This document shows positions 47,479 to 54,667 of a stretch of DNA of 64,000 bases, piece after piece (within the stretch, counting starts at the first letter, position 1; each line of letters begins with the position of its first letter). Source of the DNA: Brachymonas denitrificans. Lineage in GTDB: Bacteria > Pseudomonadota > Gammaproteobacteria > Burkholderiales > Burkholderiaceae_C. A program made the position numbers and the translations under genes. The notes beneath the pieces are model-generated. The model did no database searches. It saw nothing but the letters and a program-made list of their open reading frames with translations, and was not told where the DNA came from. The DNA lies in the NCBI RefSeq assembly GCF_907163135.1, contig NZ_CAJQUA010000001.1, forward strand, positions 1,255,001-1,319,000, given 5' to 3'.

Positions 47479-48234
47479 TTATTGGGCGGGTAGTGCGGGC
47501 GGGACGTACAGACCGCTCACGGTGTCGGCTGCGATGTACGGCACGTCCAGCTTCTTGAAAATCGCTTGCAGGGTGCCAATCTCAGCCGGTGTCAGCTTGG
47601 CCCGTACCTCCTCACGGAGCTTGGGACGCTCTACGCGGTCGGGGCTGTTGGGGTTGTGCATCTTCTCCAGCAGGTAGCCATAGAGATGCATTTCGTCCAT
47701 GTCCAGCTTCTGGAGGTCGTAGCCAGATTGATCGTCAGTTGTGACGGTCACTTCCTGCTGGAGCTTGGTTGCGGCATCGAGGCCTAGCAGCTTGGCGCGT
47801 CGTTCCATGACCCGTACTGCTGTGGCAATCGCTGCCAGCTTCGGCGCTTTGTCCTCAAGCACTCGCGTCAGTACGTCGCCGTTTTCGGGGTTGCGTACAG
47901 GCTGGCCGGTGTTGTCCAGCATGGGTGCGCTGACCACACGACCAGCGGACACCAGCGGGTGAAACGCCTTAACGGTCTGCATTGCCTCGGTCAGCAGAAC
48001 ATCACAACGGCCTAGCTCAAGGTTAAGCAGTTCTTCGGCAGGTTCGCGGGTATGAGCGGCAAGTGCATTGCTAATGACACGCGACACGGTGGGCTTGCCT
48101 ACCCCCATGCGTTCGCCGATTTGTTCCAGCGTCAAACCCTCAAGGCGGAGGGAGAGCATTTCAGCCCGTCGCTGTGCATCGCGGACGGCGCGTGCTGATG
48201 TGATGTTTCTGGAATCTTTGCCTGTTCGTGTCAT
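47479..48234 (-). CDS. HTH protein resembling a phage terminase small subunit
   Basis: A 251-residue protein. An N-terminal helix-turn-helix (LEGLTLEQIGERMGVGKPTVSRVISNAL, residues about 29-56) is followed by a helical region rich in Arg and Glu (MERRAKLLGLDAATKLQQE) and an acidic C-terminal half. HTH followed by ERRAKLLGLDA is frequently seen in terminase-small-subunit-like proteins of phages, hence the cautious call; a plain regulator is the alternative. No large terminase is present. ATG at 48234 has GGAG seven bases upstream; a GTG eight codons earlier is less likely. Confidence 0.55.
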   Translation of the reverse strand: MTRTGKDSRNITSARAVRDAQRRAEMLSLRLEGLTLEQIGERMGVGKPTVSRVISNALAAHTREPAEELLNLELGRCDVLLTEAMQTVKAFHPLVSAGRVVSAPMLDNTGQPVRNPENGDVLTRVLEDKAPKLAAIATAVRVMERRAKLLGLDAATKLQQEVTVTTDDQSGYDLQKLDMDEMHLYGYLLEKMHNPNSPDRVERPKLREEVRAKLTPAEIGTLQAIFKKLDVPYIAADTVSGLYVPPALPAQ

Positions 48235-48304
48235 TGGTTGCTCCAACGAGACAGGCACTTATGCGGGAGCGTTGCGCTGCCGCAGGTTACGCCGTTGTGT
48301 TCAG

Positions 48305-48847
48305 TTACATGAAAACCGATACTCGGCTCAGTTCCTTGCTGATGTTGGCAGCGCGGATCTTCGACATGCCCAACGATTCAACAATGCGCCCGACTTGCGC
48401 TTGGTTCTCAATGCTGCTGAAATCTTCCGGGGCCGCACCTGCTGCCTTGGCATAGTGCCGCGCTTCTTTCCAGTCGTTGAAGTCGCTTTCCAGTTCATCA
48501 ACCAGCTTGGCAAGCGTAGCGGCCAGCGGTTCCATGTCTGCAATGCGTTTGCCAGCGCGGGCAAGGATACTATCGGCGGTCCCCTTCAGCTTTGCAGCAG
48601 CGGCGGCGCGTGCCACTTCTTCAGCATCGCCAAGCTCTTGCTCAAGGCTGGCGCGGCGCAGTTCAAGGCGCTGCATCAGTCGGCGCGTCTTTTCAATCTC
48701 AATTTCCAGCTTGTCGGCCTTCGCGTCGTCGCCCTTGGCTGCGGCGCTGTGCCAGTCGGCATGAAGCACGTCATAAGTGCCGCTGGCCTCGGTGTGCTTG
48801 GCAATAACGTCGGCAAGGGCTTCGCGGAGTTTTTCAGGGGTGTTCAT
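48305..48847 (-). CDS. Coiled-coil protein of unknown function
   Basis: A 180-residue almost entirely helical protein. Heptad-like charged helices dominate (KADKLEIEIEKTRRLMQRLELR and the AEEVARAAAAAKLKG region). No catalytic motif is visible. The size and composition recall phage scaffold or accessory proteins, but that is only a resemblance. It lies 22 bp after the ribbon-helix-helix-like gene. Confidence 0.65.
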   Translation of the reverse strand: MNTPEKLREALADVIAKHTEASGTYDVLHADWHSAAAKGDDAKADKLEIEIEKTRRLMQRLELRRASLEQELGDAEEVARAAAAAKLKGTADSILARAGKRIADMEPLAATLAKLVDELESDFNDWKEARHYAKAAGAAPEDFSSIENQAQVGRIVESLGMSKIRAANISKELSRVSVFM

Positions 48848-48869
48848 TTGGATGGTTCCTTGTGGTTGG

Positions 48870-49376
48870 TTACTTCTTGAAATGCTGGTTGTTGGCTTGC
48901 AGCATCGCGGTGACGCGTTCCTTCTGGCTCATCGCAGCAGCGCCACCGTTGGCCTGCACATGGCGGGCGTCCAGTTCTGCGTTGATGATTGCGTTTGGCA
49001 GCGATGCCTTGAACTGCTCAAGTTCTTGATGCTCGGCTACCGTCATTTCAGACGGGCGTGCCGGTTCGGTCGTCGTGGTCATGGGTGATACGTCCTTTCG
49101 TGGGGTTGCTGGTTGGGAAACTGGTTTGACGGTGCGCGGCTTACTGACAGGGTCAGTGGCCGGGTCGTCGCGTCGGAATTGGCTTTGCATTGCTGCTCCT
49201 TTGTGCTGGTTGAGAATCGCTGTCTCGACTACTGCCCTGACGCTTGCACCCTCGCGCTCTGCCAGCGTTGTAAGTGCGGCGTGAGCGTCAGCCGAGATAT
49301 GGGTGTCAAGCCGGAAGCTGCCCGCCGATGCGTGTCGGGCGCGGTAGCTTGCTTGGTGTTGAGCGTTGGTAGCCAT
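48870..49376 (-). CDS. Ribbon-helix-helix-like protein, first gene of the element operon
   Basis: A 168-residue protein. Residues about 15-50 (SFRLDTHISADAHAALTTLA then GASVRAVVETAIL) fit a ribbon-helix-helix DNA-binding domain: a short beta strand and two helices. The middle is low-complexity Pro/Thr/Lys and the last 60 residues are helical and polar. Three palindromes lie 20-77 bp upstream of its ATG, so autoregulation is likely. The frame runs 46 codons further upstream, but those residues would cover the palindromes; MATNAQHQASYR at 49376 is chosen. Confidence 0.65.
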   Translation of the reverse strand: MATNAQHQASYRARHASAGSFRLDTHISADAHAALTTLAEREGASVRAVVETAILNQHKGAAMQSQFRRDDPATDPVSKPRTVKPVSQPATPRKDVSPMTTTTEPARPSEMTVAEHQELEQFKASLPNAIINAELDARHVQANGGAAAMSQKERVTAMLQANNQHFKK

Positions 49377-49395
49377 GAGCGCATGGTAGGACGGT

Positions 49396-49453
49396 CTTAC
49401 CCGGTAAGCACTACATCTAGTGTTTGATTCCGTCAAAGTCACTACGGGTAGTG
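49396..49453. promoter_or_regulatory. Three palindromes in the divergent control region 49377-49687
   Basis: CTTACC-C-GGTAAG (49396-49408), CACTA-CATC-TAGTG (49409-49422) and CACTAC-GG-GTAGTG (49440-49453). They lie just upstream of the ribbon-helix-helix-like gene in a 311-bp gap that also holds the promoter of the small basic protein at 49688. They are probable operators. The rest of the gap shows only a short hairpin GTTGT-CATCA-ACAAC (49657-49671) next to that gene's ribosome-binding site. Confidence 0.5.
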
Positions 49454-49687
49454 TGTCGCGTCGTCCTTTGCCGGGGTGCTGGCGCTGGTGGCGATTCCTG
49501 CGGCTTGCGTGCAATAGGCTTACGCGCTGCCGCCCTCGCTGAATATCAGGAACAGTTCCAATCGCTTACGGGCGCAGTCCGTCAAATAAGGTATTTGCTG
49601 TTCCTTGGTTGCCGGACTAATCGCTTGCCGCTTCTCGGAGATGCATCCTGTAATTGCGTTGTCATCAACAACACACAGGAGAACGAC

Positions 49688-50083
49688 ATGAAGCAATCGA
49701 CAACGACCTACACCAAGCGAGTGAATGCCCGTCGCGCTGGTGTCGCCGCTGGCATCCCGAGCGAACGGGTTGCCCTGACGGTGCATAAGAACGGCGACGA
49801 AGTGCGGTTCGGCTGGAAGGAGAGCGCGGCACCCGTCAATAAGGTGACCACAGCAAGCAAGGTGCCGAAGGTCGAGCAAGAAGAACGCAACGGGGTCAAG
49901 CGTCCGAAGGCTGGCGGTGCGTGCGCTGCTGTGTGGGCATGGCTGGACGCGAACCCGACTGCTACGCTCAAGGAAGCGAAGGCCGCTGCACCTGCCCACG
50001 GCTGGAACGAAAACAATGTGAGCTGTGAGTATTACGCTCGCCGGAAGTTCTTGGGCATCAGTAGAACGACCGCCCCGAACTGA
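49688..50083 (+). CDS. Small basic protein of unknown function
   Basis: A 131-residue protein with a strongly basic, Ala/Lys/Val-rich first two thirds and a C-terminal segment (GACAAVWAWLDANPTATLKE, then NENNVSCEYYARRKFLG) that looks like a compact helical DNA-binding module. CAGGAG lies six bases before the ATG. It is the only plus-strand gene in this half of the element and is followed by a strong terminator. I do not recognise a family. Confidence 0.6.
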   Translation: MKQSTTTYTKRVNARRAGVAAGIPSERVALTVHKNGDEVRFGWKESAAPVNKVTTASKVPKVEQEERNGVKRPKAGGACAAVWAWLDANPTATLKEAKAAAPAHGWNENNVSCEYYARRKFLGISRTTAPN

Positions 50084-50107
50084 TGAACATGACAATTCGA
50101 TACAGCA

Positions 50108-50130
50108 CCCCGCCTCGTGCGGGGTTTTTT
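50108..50130 (+). terminator. Rho-independent terminator after the small basic protein gene
   Basis: CCCCGC, five-base loop, GCGGGG, then six T, 25 bp after the stop. Confidence 0.88.
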
Positions 50131-50258
50131 GTGACCTGCTGCCGCTGGCCGGTACAGGGTGCCACCCTTGCATTGACCACAGCGTGAGCATGGCCTGTGC
50201 CGCCCTGCATCCGGGTTGCGTCACTATGGTTTGCAGGGCTGGCCGTTGCCCCTTGCGG

Positions 50259-50398
50259 GGTGTAGCGGCTGTAGCAGGTGTAGCCGTAGCAGGTTGCCCA
50301 ATGCAGGTACAAAATAAAGAAGATTTAGGACTTTCAGAATCCCCCGTACCGTTTTCGCTACACCTGCTACAGCTACAGTCGCTACACCGGCTACACCT
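50259..50398. repeat. Mirrored GTAGC arrays beside the DUF3987 gene
   Basis: In the 313-bp gap after the terminator there are four GTAGC copies on plus (starts 50262, 50271, 50280, 50286; steps 9, 9, 6) and five GCTAC copies (50357, 50366, 50372, 50381, 50390; steps 9, 6, 9, 9). Read from the minus strand, the second cluster repeats the first, so the two form an imperfect inverted repeat of about 36 bp arms around a 65-bp centre. It could be an origin or iteron-like site, or a very long hairpin. The last copies touch the DUF3987 stop. No gene is seen in this gap. Confidence 0.55.
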
Positions 50399-52160
50399 AT
50401 CGCCGGTACTCATTCGCCACCTCGGGGTTCAAGCAATAGAACTTCTTCGGGCCTTGGGTGACGAGCTTGGCTCGGTTATGGTCTTCCAGCACTGCGAAGG
50501 CTTCGGAGCTTGCCGCGCCCCGTAGTTCGTTCGGCGCGAACTGCTTAACCTCTCGGGTCGGCACCAGCGCCATGCCGCTGTAGAGCTTCCCGATCAGCCA
50601 TTCCTCAAGCCGTTCCGCTTTCCGCAGGCTATCGGGAACCGCCAACTGACGGCAGAAGCGCAGCGCCTCATGCAAGTACCAGCGCATCAACTCCGTCCCG
50701 GCTTCCATGCTTTCCACGCCGATGGATGAAATGCTGTGCGTGTGGTCACAGAAGGCATGAAGGCAGGCCGCGAGGCGTGCGGCGTTGTCGGCGGCTTTGC
50801 TGGCTACGTCCTGAACGTCGTAATACTCGCGCCCCCGGCCCAGTTCTTCCTCTACCTCGTCGTGGAAGCTAACCCAGACTTCCTTCGCTTCGGGTGATAG
50901 GGGCAGGTAGGTAGTTTCCAGCCTGCCATCTGCATCAACCTGAGCCGGAATGTTGAGCAGTTGCGTGACCCTCGCATTGAATGCGGTCAGCGCGGGTTCC
51001 CCCGGCGCTTGCTCCCGGTAGTACCGCGTCCCCTGCGTTGATTCTGGATGTGCAACTAAGAACCGAGCGAAGAAGCCGATGCCCCGCGCCAGTGCCCCCT
51101 GTCTGCTGAGGAACGATTGCAGCGTATCGGGCTGCACCATCAAGCCCATCGTCAGGCGCATCCCCTCGACGTTGATGCTTTGGGTAGAGGTGCGGTCGCG
51201 TCGGAGGTGCCCACCATCCCAACACACGTTCAGGCCTGCCATGTTCCGCATGACCGATTCAGGGTTCATGCCGTGAGCACCGAAGATAATCCCCGCCTCG
51301 TTGCTCAACACAGCAGCCACAGGCCAGCGGGTCAGCGCAACGCCCAACGCTTCGGGCGTGTCGTCCATTCGGAGAATGGTCGGGATGCGCGGTTCAAGCG
51401 GCCTGTTGAGTTCAAGCTGCTTGAGCTGTTCCGCGACGTACTTATCAGGCATCCCGCCTTTCGCGCTCTGCTTGATGGCTTGCTTGTAGCCTTCCTCGGT
51501 GCATTGCCATTCGGTTGAGGCTGCACGATATGCAGCCAGCGCCGGTTTAGCCGCTTCCGCTTGCTGCGCTTCCCATTCGTGAATGGCTTGCGTGAAATAC
51601 TTGTCGGCGCTGCTCTTGCGTTCGCCGCTGACCGCGAGCGTGAGAAAGAACAGTGAGGCAGGGCCACGCAGACTTGCTCCGCGTTCAACGCTGACCAGTC
51701 CTTGCACCGTTGCCGAGACTGCGGAGAGCGCAGACGCTGCAATCAATGCGGTCGGTGCCTGGGTGAATTGCTCAACTTCCTTGATGGCATCGCGGATGAG
51801 GGGCGGCAATACTTCCAGCGGATACGGTAGCGCCTTGATTTCTGCACGCAACGGCACCGGCTTTTCCCAGACGGGTGCGGCTGGTTGCCCGTCACCGCCA
51901 AAGATGCCGGAAAGTAGGTCTTTGGCCTTGTGTAGCTTTCGGGCTGCGGGCTGCACAGCGTCGGCAGGGGCGACGATCGGCACTGCGCCGCCAGTAGGGT
52001 GCTGACCACACTGCAAGGCCTGCTGTGTCGCCTGCAAACTGTCAAAGCCCTGCACGGAGACATTCGCTAAACTAGCTTCTGCTAGTCCATTCAGGGGACG
52101 GTTCTCTTTCAGCGGCAGGGTGTTGCGACCCTCGCCGCTGTTTTCTTGATTACGGTTCAT
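50397..52160 (-). CDS. DUF3987 (YfjI-like) protein, probable replication helicase/primase-type
   Basis: A 587-residue protein of the DUF3987 family found in phages, satellites and integrated plasmids, usually as the main replication gene. A low-complexity N-terminus of about 100 residues precedes the domain; FFLTLAVSGERKSSADKYF near residue 188 is the nucleotide-binding-like turn, and LSNEAGIIFGAHGM plus MGLMVQPDTLQSFL are other family segments. The C-terminus is helical. It follows the AlpA-like gene by 114 bp. ATG at 52160 is chosen; the frame opens 23 codons earlier. Confidence 0.8.
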   Translation of the reverse strand: MNRNQENSGEGRNTLPLKENRPLNGLAEASLANVSVQGFDSLQATQQALQCGQHPTGGAVPIVAPADAVQPAARKLHKAKDLLSGIFGGDGQPAAPVWEKPVPLRAEIKALPYPLEVLPPLIRDAIKEVEQFTQAPTALIAASALSAVSATVQGLVSVERGASLRGPASLFFLTLAVSGERKSSADKYFTQAIHEWEAQQAEAAKPALAAYRAASTEWQCTEEGYKQAIKQSAKGGMPDKYVAEQLKQLELNRPLEPRIPTILRMDDTPEALGVALTRWPVAAVLSNEAGIIFGAHGMNPESVMRNMAGLNVCWDGGHLRRDRTSTQSINVEGMRLTMGLMVQPDTLQSFLSRQGALARGIGFFARFLVAHPESTQGTRYYREQAPGEPALTAFNARVTQLLNIPAQVDADGRLETTYLPLSPEAKEVWVSFHDEVEEELGRGREYYDVQDVASKAADNAARLAACLHAFCDHTHSISSIGVESMEAGTELMRWYLHEALRFCRQLAVPDSLRKAERLEEWLIGKLYSGMALVPTREVKQFAPNELRGAASSEAFAVLEDHNRAKLVTQGPKKFYCLNPEVANEYRR

Positions 52161-52274
52161 GATTTGTCCTGATTCCTTACGCTGGGCTTTTGCGTGCCGT
52201 ACCGACTCGCGCAAGTCCCGCGACTGCATTGGGTTTGATCGTTCAAGGCCATCGTTTTAGATGTACGCTGGTCG

Positions 52275-52523
52275 TTAAACGGTCGCATGCACCGGGCTGC
52301 GGCTGGGCAGCGGGTACTGGCTCGTATTGGTGCAGGTACGCTCTGCCAGCCACGCCTCAAGGACGGATTCGCGGTAGCGAATGGGCGAGCGCAAGGAATG
52401 CGGATTGATCTTGATGAACTCGGGGCCGGTGCCGTAGGTGCGCCAGCGTTCGAGGGTGTTGGGTTTCACGCCGATACGTTCGGCGGCTTCGGCAGTCGTA
52501 AGCAGCTTGGGTGCTGTGGTCAT
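52275..52523 (-). CDS. AlpA/excisionase-like HTH protein
   Basis: An 82-residue protein beginning with a MerR/HTH_17-type DNA-binding domain: LLTTAEAAERIGVKPNTLERW, then the wing PIRYRESVLEAWLAE. Such proteins next to integrases act as excisionase, integrase activator (AlpA) or replication regulator. It lies upstream of the DUF3987 gene and 750 bp from the integrase. Confidence 0.82.
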   Translation of the reverse strand: MTTAPKLLTTAEAAERIGVKPNTLERWRTYGTGPEFIKINPHSLRSPIRYRESVLEAWLAERTCTNTSQYPLPSRSPVHATV

Positions 52524-52729
52524 TTTGGTATGGCTCCAGAACTAACTCGTCTGGTCACCTGCCACTGACGTTACGGCGTGCCGGTTTTTCAACCGGCCCA
52601 AGGGTGTTGCACCCTTGAGGCTATCGGGTGAAGTGCAGAAACTTGTGAGTAACTGCACTGCACTTGCGGCAACTTTACCGGCCTAAGTTTGATGATGCAA
52701 TTTGACGCACGTTACTTTCATCAAACGAA

Positions 52730-52936
52730 TCACCATTGCATCGTCGGGTTTTCGCTTTCGTAGAGTTCTTGCAATCGAACCCACAGGTGCGCCTCGACAA
52801 TGTCTTTCACGATGGCAATTGACAGCATGTCATTAGCATCCCTGAAGTCGCGCAGTGAGTCGCACGAGTCTTCAAATACTTCCTGAATCTGCTCAATGGG
52901 CAGAAAGCGTATCCTTTCAAAGTGGCTGGTTGGCAT
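52730..52936 (-). CDS. Small acidic protein of unknown function
   Basis: A 68-residue protein, mostly helical and acidic, with IRFLPIEQIQEVFEDSCDSL and a C-terminal AHLWVRLQELYESE. No family recognised. It is between the integrase and AlpA-like genes on the same strand. The frame opens 22 codons earlier, but ATG at 52936 is the more compact start. The gap 52524-52729 after it contains two hairpins (52580-52597 and 52600-52616) without T-tracts. Confidence 0.55.
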   Translation of the reverse strand: MPTSHFERIRFLPIEQIQEVFEDSCDSLRDFRDANDMLSIAIVKDIVEAHLWVRLQELYESENPTMQW

Positions 52937-53135
52937 GTGGCCTCCGTATCGGTTGCCCACCCGCCGCGCAAACAAAAAGGCCGGCTGACGGTGGAGCGTC
53001 AATGCCGGCCTGCTGGTGCAGACTATTCAGGACGTGCAATCCGCACGTCAGGCGATCTGGTGAATCGAACTTTACGCCTCTGTCTGCGCGACCGCAAATC
53101 GGGCGCGGAATGAAATAGCTATCTCGTAAGTATGG

Positions 53136-54398
53136 TTATTCGACTGGCTCCGCTTCGGGCTGCTGCGCTGCCTCGGCTTGCGCCTTAACGGCCACAGCCT
53201 GCGCCTCGATCCAGTCAGCGATGCGCTGTGCTTCCGGTCGCAAGTATTGAAGCTGCTGCGTTTCGAGGTAGTGACGCTCGGTCACGGTCTTGGGTACATG
53301 GTTCGTCAGCAATTCCACCCTGTAGAGATCGAGGCGGCAATTCGCAAGTCCTATCGTCGTGAAGGTGCGCCTCAAATCATGCGGCGATAGGTGGAGGCCT
53401 GCAACCTCGCTGACCTTGTTCATGGTGTCGCGGGGGTCGCGGATATGGCCTGCCTTGCCCCAACTGGTGAAAACGAAGTCACTACCCTTGACGCGCTGCC
53501 GGGTCTTGAGCAGTTCCAATGCTTGCGATGACAGGGGCATCCAGACGGGATTTCTATTTTTCGGGTCGGGTATGTGCCACCAGCCCTCGTCGAGATTTAC
53601 CCTGTCCCATGTCAGCGCGGACGCTTCGCCAATGCGTGCGCCGGTCAGCATCAGGAACATGACAAGGTCAATGCTTGCAAGGGTGTCGCGGTTGTAGGCG
53701 ACTTCGCGCCACTGCTGGAGTGCTGACCACACCGCGCCGACCTTGCTATCGGGTATGCGGGTCGTCTTGGCCTTGATCGGTGCCCATTTCTTGTGCAGCA
53801 CTTCGACAGGGTTGTCCTTGATGATCGCTGTACCGTCCGGCCTGCGGTATTCCCGAATCGCGTAATTGAACAGGGCGCGAAGCACGCTGAATCCCTGATT
53901 GGCTTGCGCTGGTGCGGGGCCGTCGCCTCGCAGGCCGTGATTCTTAATCTCGTTGAACCGCTTTGTGACCGCCTCGCGGGTAATGCTCGCCATAGGCTTC
54001 TTGAGCCATGCCTCAAAGGTTGTGGTCACATGGCGCTCGATCTCGGCCTTGCTGCTGTCCTTTAGCGGGCGGTCGCGCTTGTATGCGTCCGCTACGTCGC
54101 GCAGGCTCACTGTCTCGGCTGCTCGTTCCTTGGCAACGGTTCGCGGGTCAATCCCCTGCCTCATGCTCCGCAGGTGTTCGCGTGCAACCTCGCGGGCTTG
54201 GTCGGCGGTGAATACACCATGCGGCCCGATGCTGATACGGGCCTCCTTGCCATTGACGCGCCCCTGCACGATGTAGGTGATCTTGCCTGCGGGAGTGACG
54301 CGGATGCCGAAGCCGCTCACCTCGCTATCCCAATGCAGGTCATACCCGCTTGCCGGGGGTGTAATTTTGTCGATGTAGGTCTTTGTGAGCTTTGCCAT
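53136..54398 (-). CDS. int: Tyrosine-type site-specific integrase
   Basis: A 420-residue integrase with an N-terminal DUF4102 arm-binding domain (KLTKTYIDKITPPASGYDLHWD), a core-binding domain (about residues 95-190) and a catalytic domain. The catalytic Arg is in LTGARIGEASALTW, the His-x-x-Arg in SPHDLRRTF, a later His or Asn in LLTNHVPKTV and the nucleophile Tyr in ERHYLETQQ. It starts 160 bp from attR and is transcribed away from it, as expected. It is the natural catalyst for insertion in the tRNA-Ser anticodon loop. Confidence 0.95.
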   Translation of the reverse strand: MAKLTKTYIDKITPPASGYDLHWDSEVSGFGIRVTPAGKITYIVQGRVNGKEARISIGPHGVFTADQAREVAREHLRSMRQGIDPRTVAKERAAETVSLRDVADAYKRDRPLKDSSKAEIERHVTTTFEAWLKKPMASITREAVTKRFNEIKNHGLRGDGPAPAQANQGFSVLRALFNYAIREYRRPDGTAIIKDNPVEVLHKKWAPIKAKTTRIPDSKVGAVWSALQQWREVAYNRDTLASIDLVMFLMLTGARIGEASALTWDRVNLDEGWWHIPDPKNRNPVWMPLSSQALELLKTRQRVKGSDFVFTSWGKAGHIRDPRDTMNKVSEVAGLHLSPHDLRRTFTTIGLANCRLDLYRVELLTNHVPKTVTERHYLETQQLQYLRPEAQRIADWIEAQAVAVKAQAEAAQQPEAEPVE

Positions 54399-54416
54399 TT
54401 TTGTTCTCCGGAAGGT

Positions 54417-54430
54417 GCGGTAAGTACCGC
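54417..54430. promoter_or_regulatory. Palindrome upstream of int
   Basis: GCGGTA-AG-TACCGC, 19 bp before the integrase ATG, overlapping the likely promoter. A related CGTAAGC lies directly beside it. Possible operator for AlpA-like protein or integrase arm site. Confidence 0.4.
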
Positions 54431-54557
54431 GTAAGCAGCTCCGGTAAAGTTATGACAAGCTACACAAAATGTAAATCCGGCGCAAATGCTTGTTTTCATG
54501 GAACTCGTAAAACTTACGCAAGAGGCGCACAGTAGCGTAAAATCAGCCTACGAGTTA

Positions 54558-54564
54558 CTTGAAA
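54558..54564 (+). other. attR: 7-bp core at the right end of the element
   Basis: CTTGAAA; element DNA (CGAGTTA) on the left and host tRNA (ACCGCC) on the right. Identical to attL and to the loop of the element-borne tRNA. Confidence 0.88.
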
Positions 54565-54613
54565 ACCGCCGACCAGCAATGGTCCGTGAGTTCGAATCTC
54601 ACCGCTTCCGCCA
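54558..54613 (+). pseudogene. 3' part of host tRNA-Ser(UGA), stranded at the right end
   Basis: Anticodon loop CTTGAAA, right anticodon stem ACCGC, variable arm GACC-AGCAAT-GGTC, T-arm GTGAG-TTCGAAT-CTCAC, acceptor CGCTTCC and GCCA. It completes the 5' half at 41977-42015. No tRNA promoter or 5' half precedes it here, so by itself it cannot give a tRNA. Excision of the element would restore the gene. Confidence 0.93.
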
Positions 54614-54667
54614 AGGCGCGAGAACACCACTCTGGTGTGTTCCTAGCGCATCCGATGGAACTGCCTC

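Larger units (their letters stand above)
42009..54564. mobile_element. 12.6 kb integrated element in a tRNA-Ser anticodon loop
   Basis: Bounded by CTTGAAA direct repeats that split a host tRNA-Ser gene. Contents in order: replacement tRNA-Ser(UGA), type II restriction-modification pair, XRE remnant with IS3-family insertion, unknown membrane-anchored protein, minus-strand operon (zinc-ribbon protein, unknown, terminase-small-like HTH protein, coiled-coil protein, ribbon-helix-helix-like protein), small basic protein, GTAGC arrays, DUF3987 protein, AlpA-like protein, unknown small protein and tyrosine integrase next to attR. Base composition is visibly less GC-rich than the flanks. No capsid, tail, portal or conjugation genes are seen, so it is satellite-like or plasmid-like. 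It looks intact at both ends. Confidence 0.9.

Noticed and set aside
49424-50083. A longer 219-residue version of the small basic protein starting at 49424
   Set aside because: The extra N-terminus is cysteine/arginine-rich, overlaps the operator palindromes, and lacks a ribosome-binding site; the ATG at 49688 has CAGGAG at good distance.
50259-50398. The GTAGC arrays as a CRISPR array
   Set aside because: Units are 5 bp at 6-9 bp steps with no spacers of 25-40 bp, and no cas genes are present.
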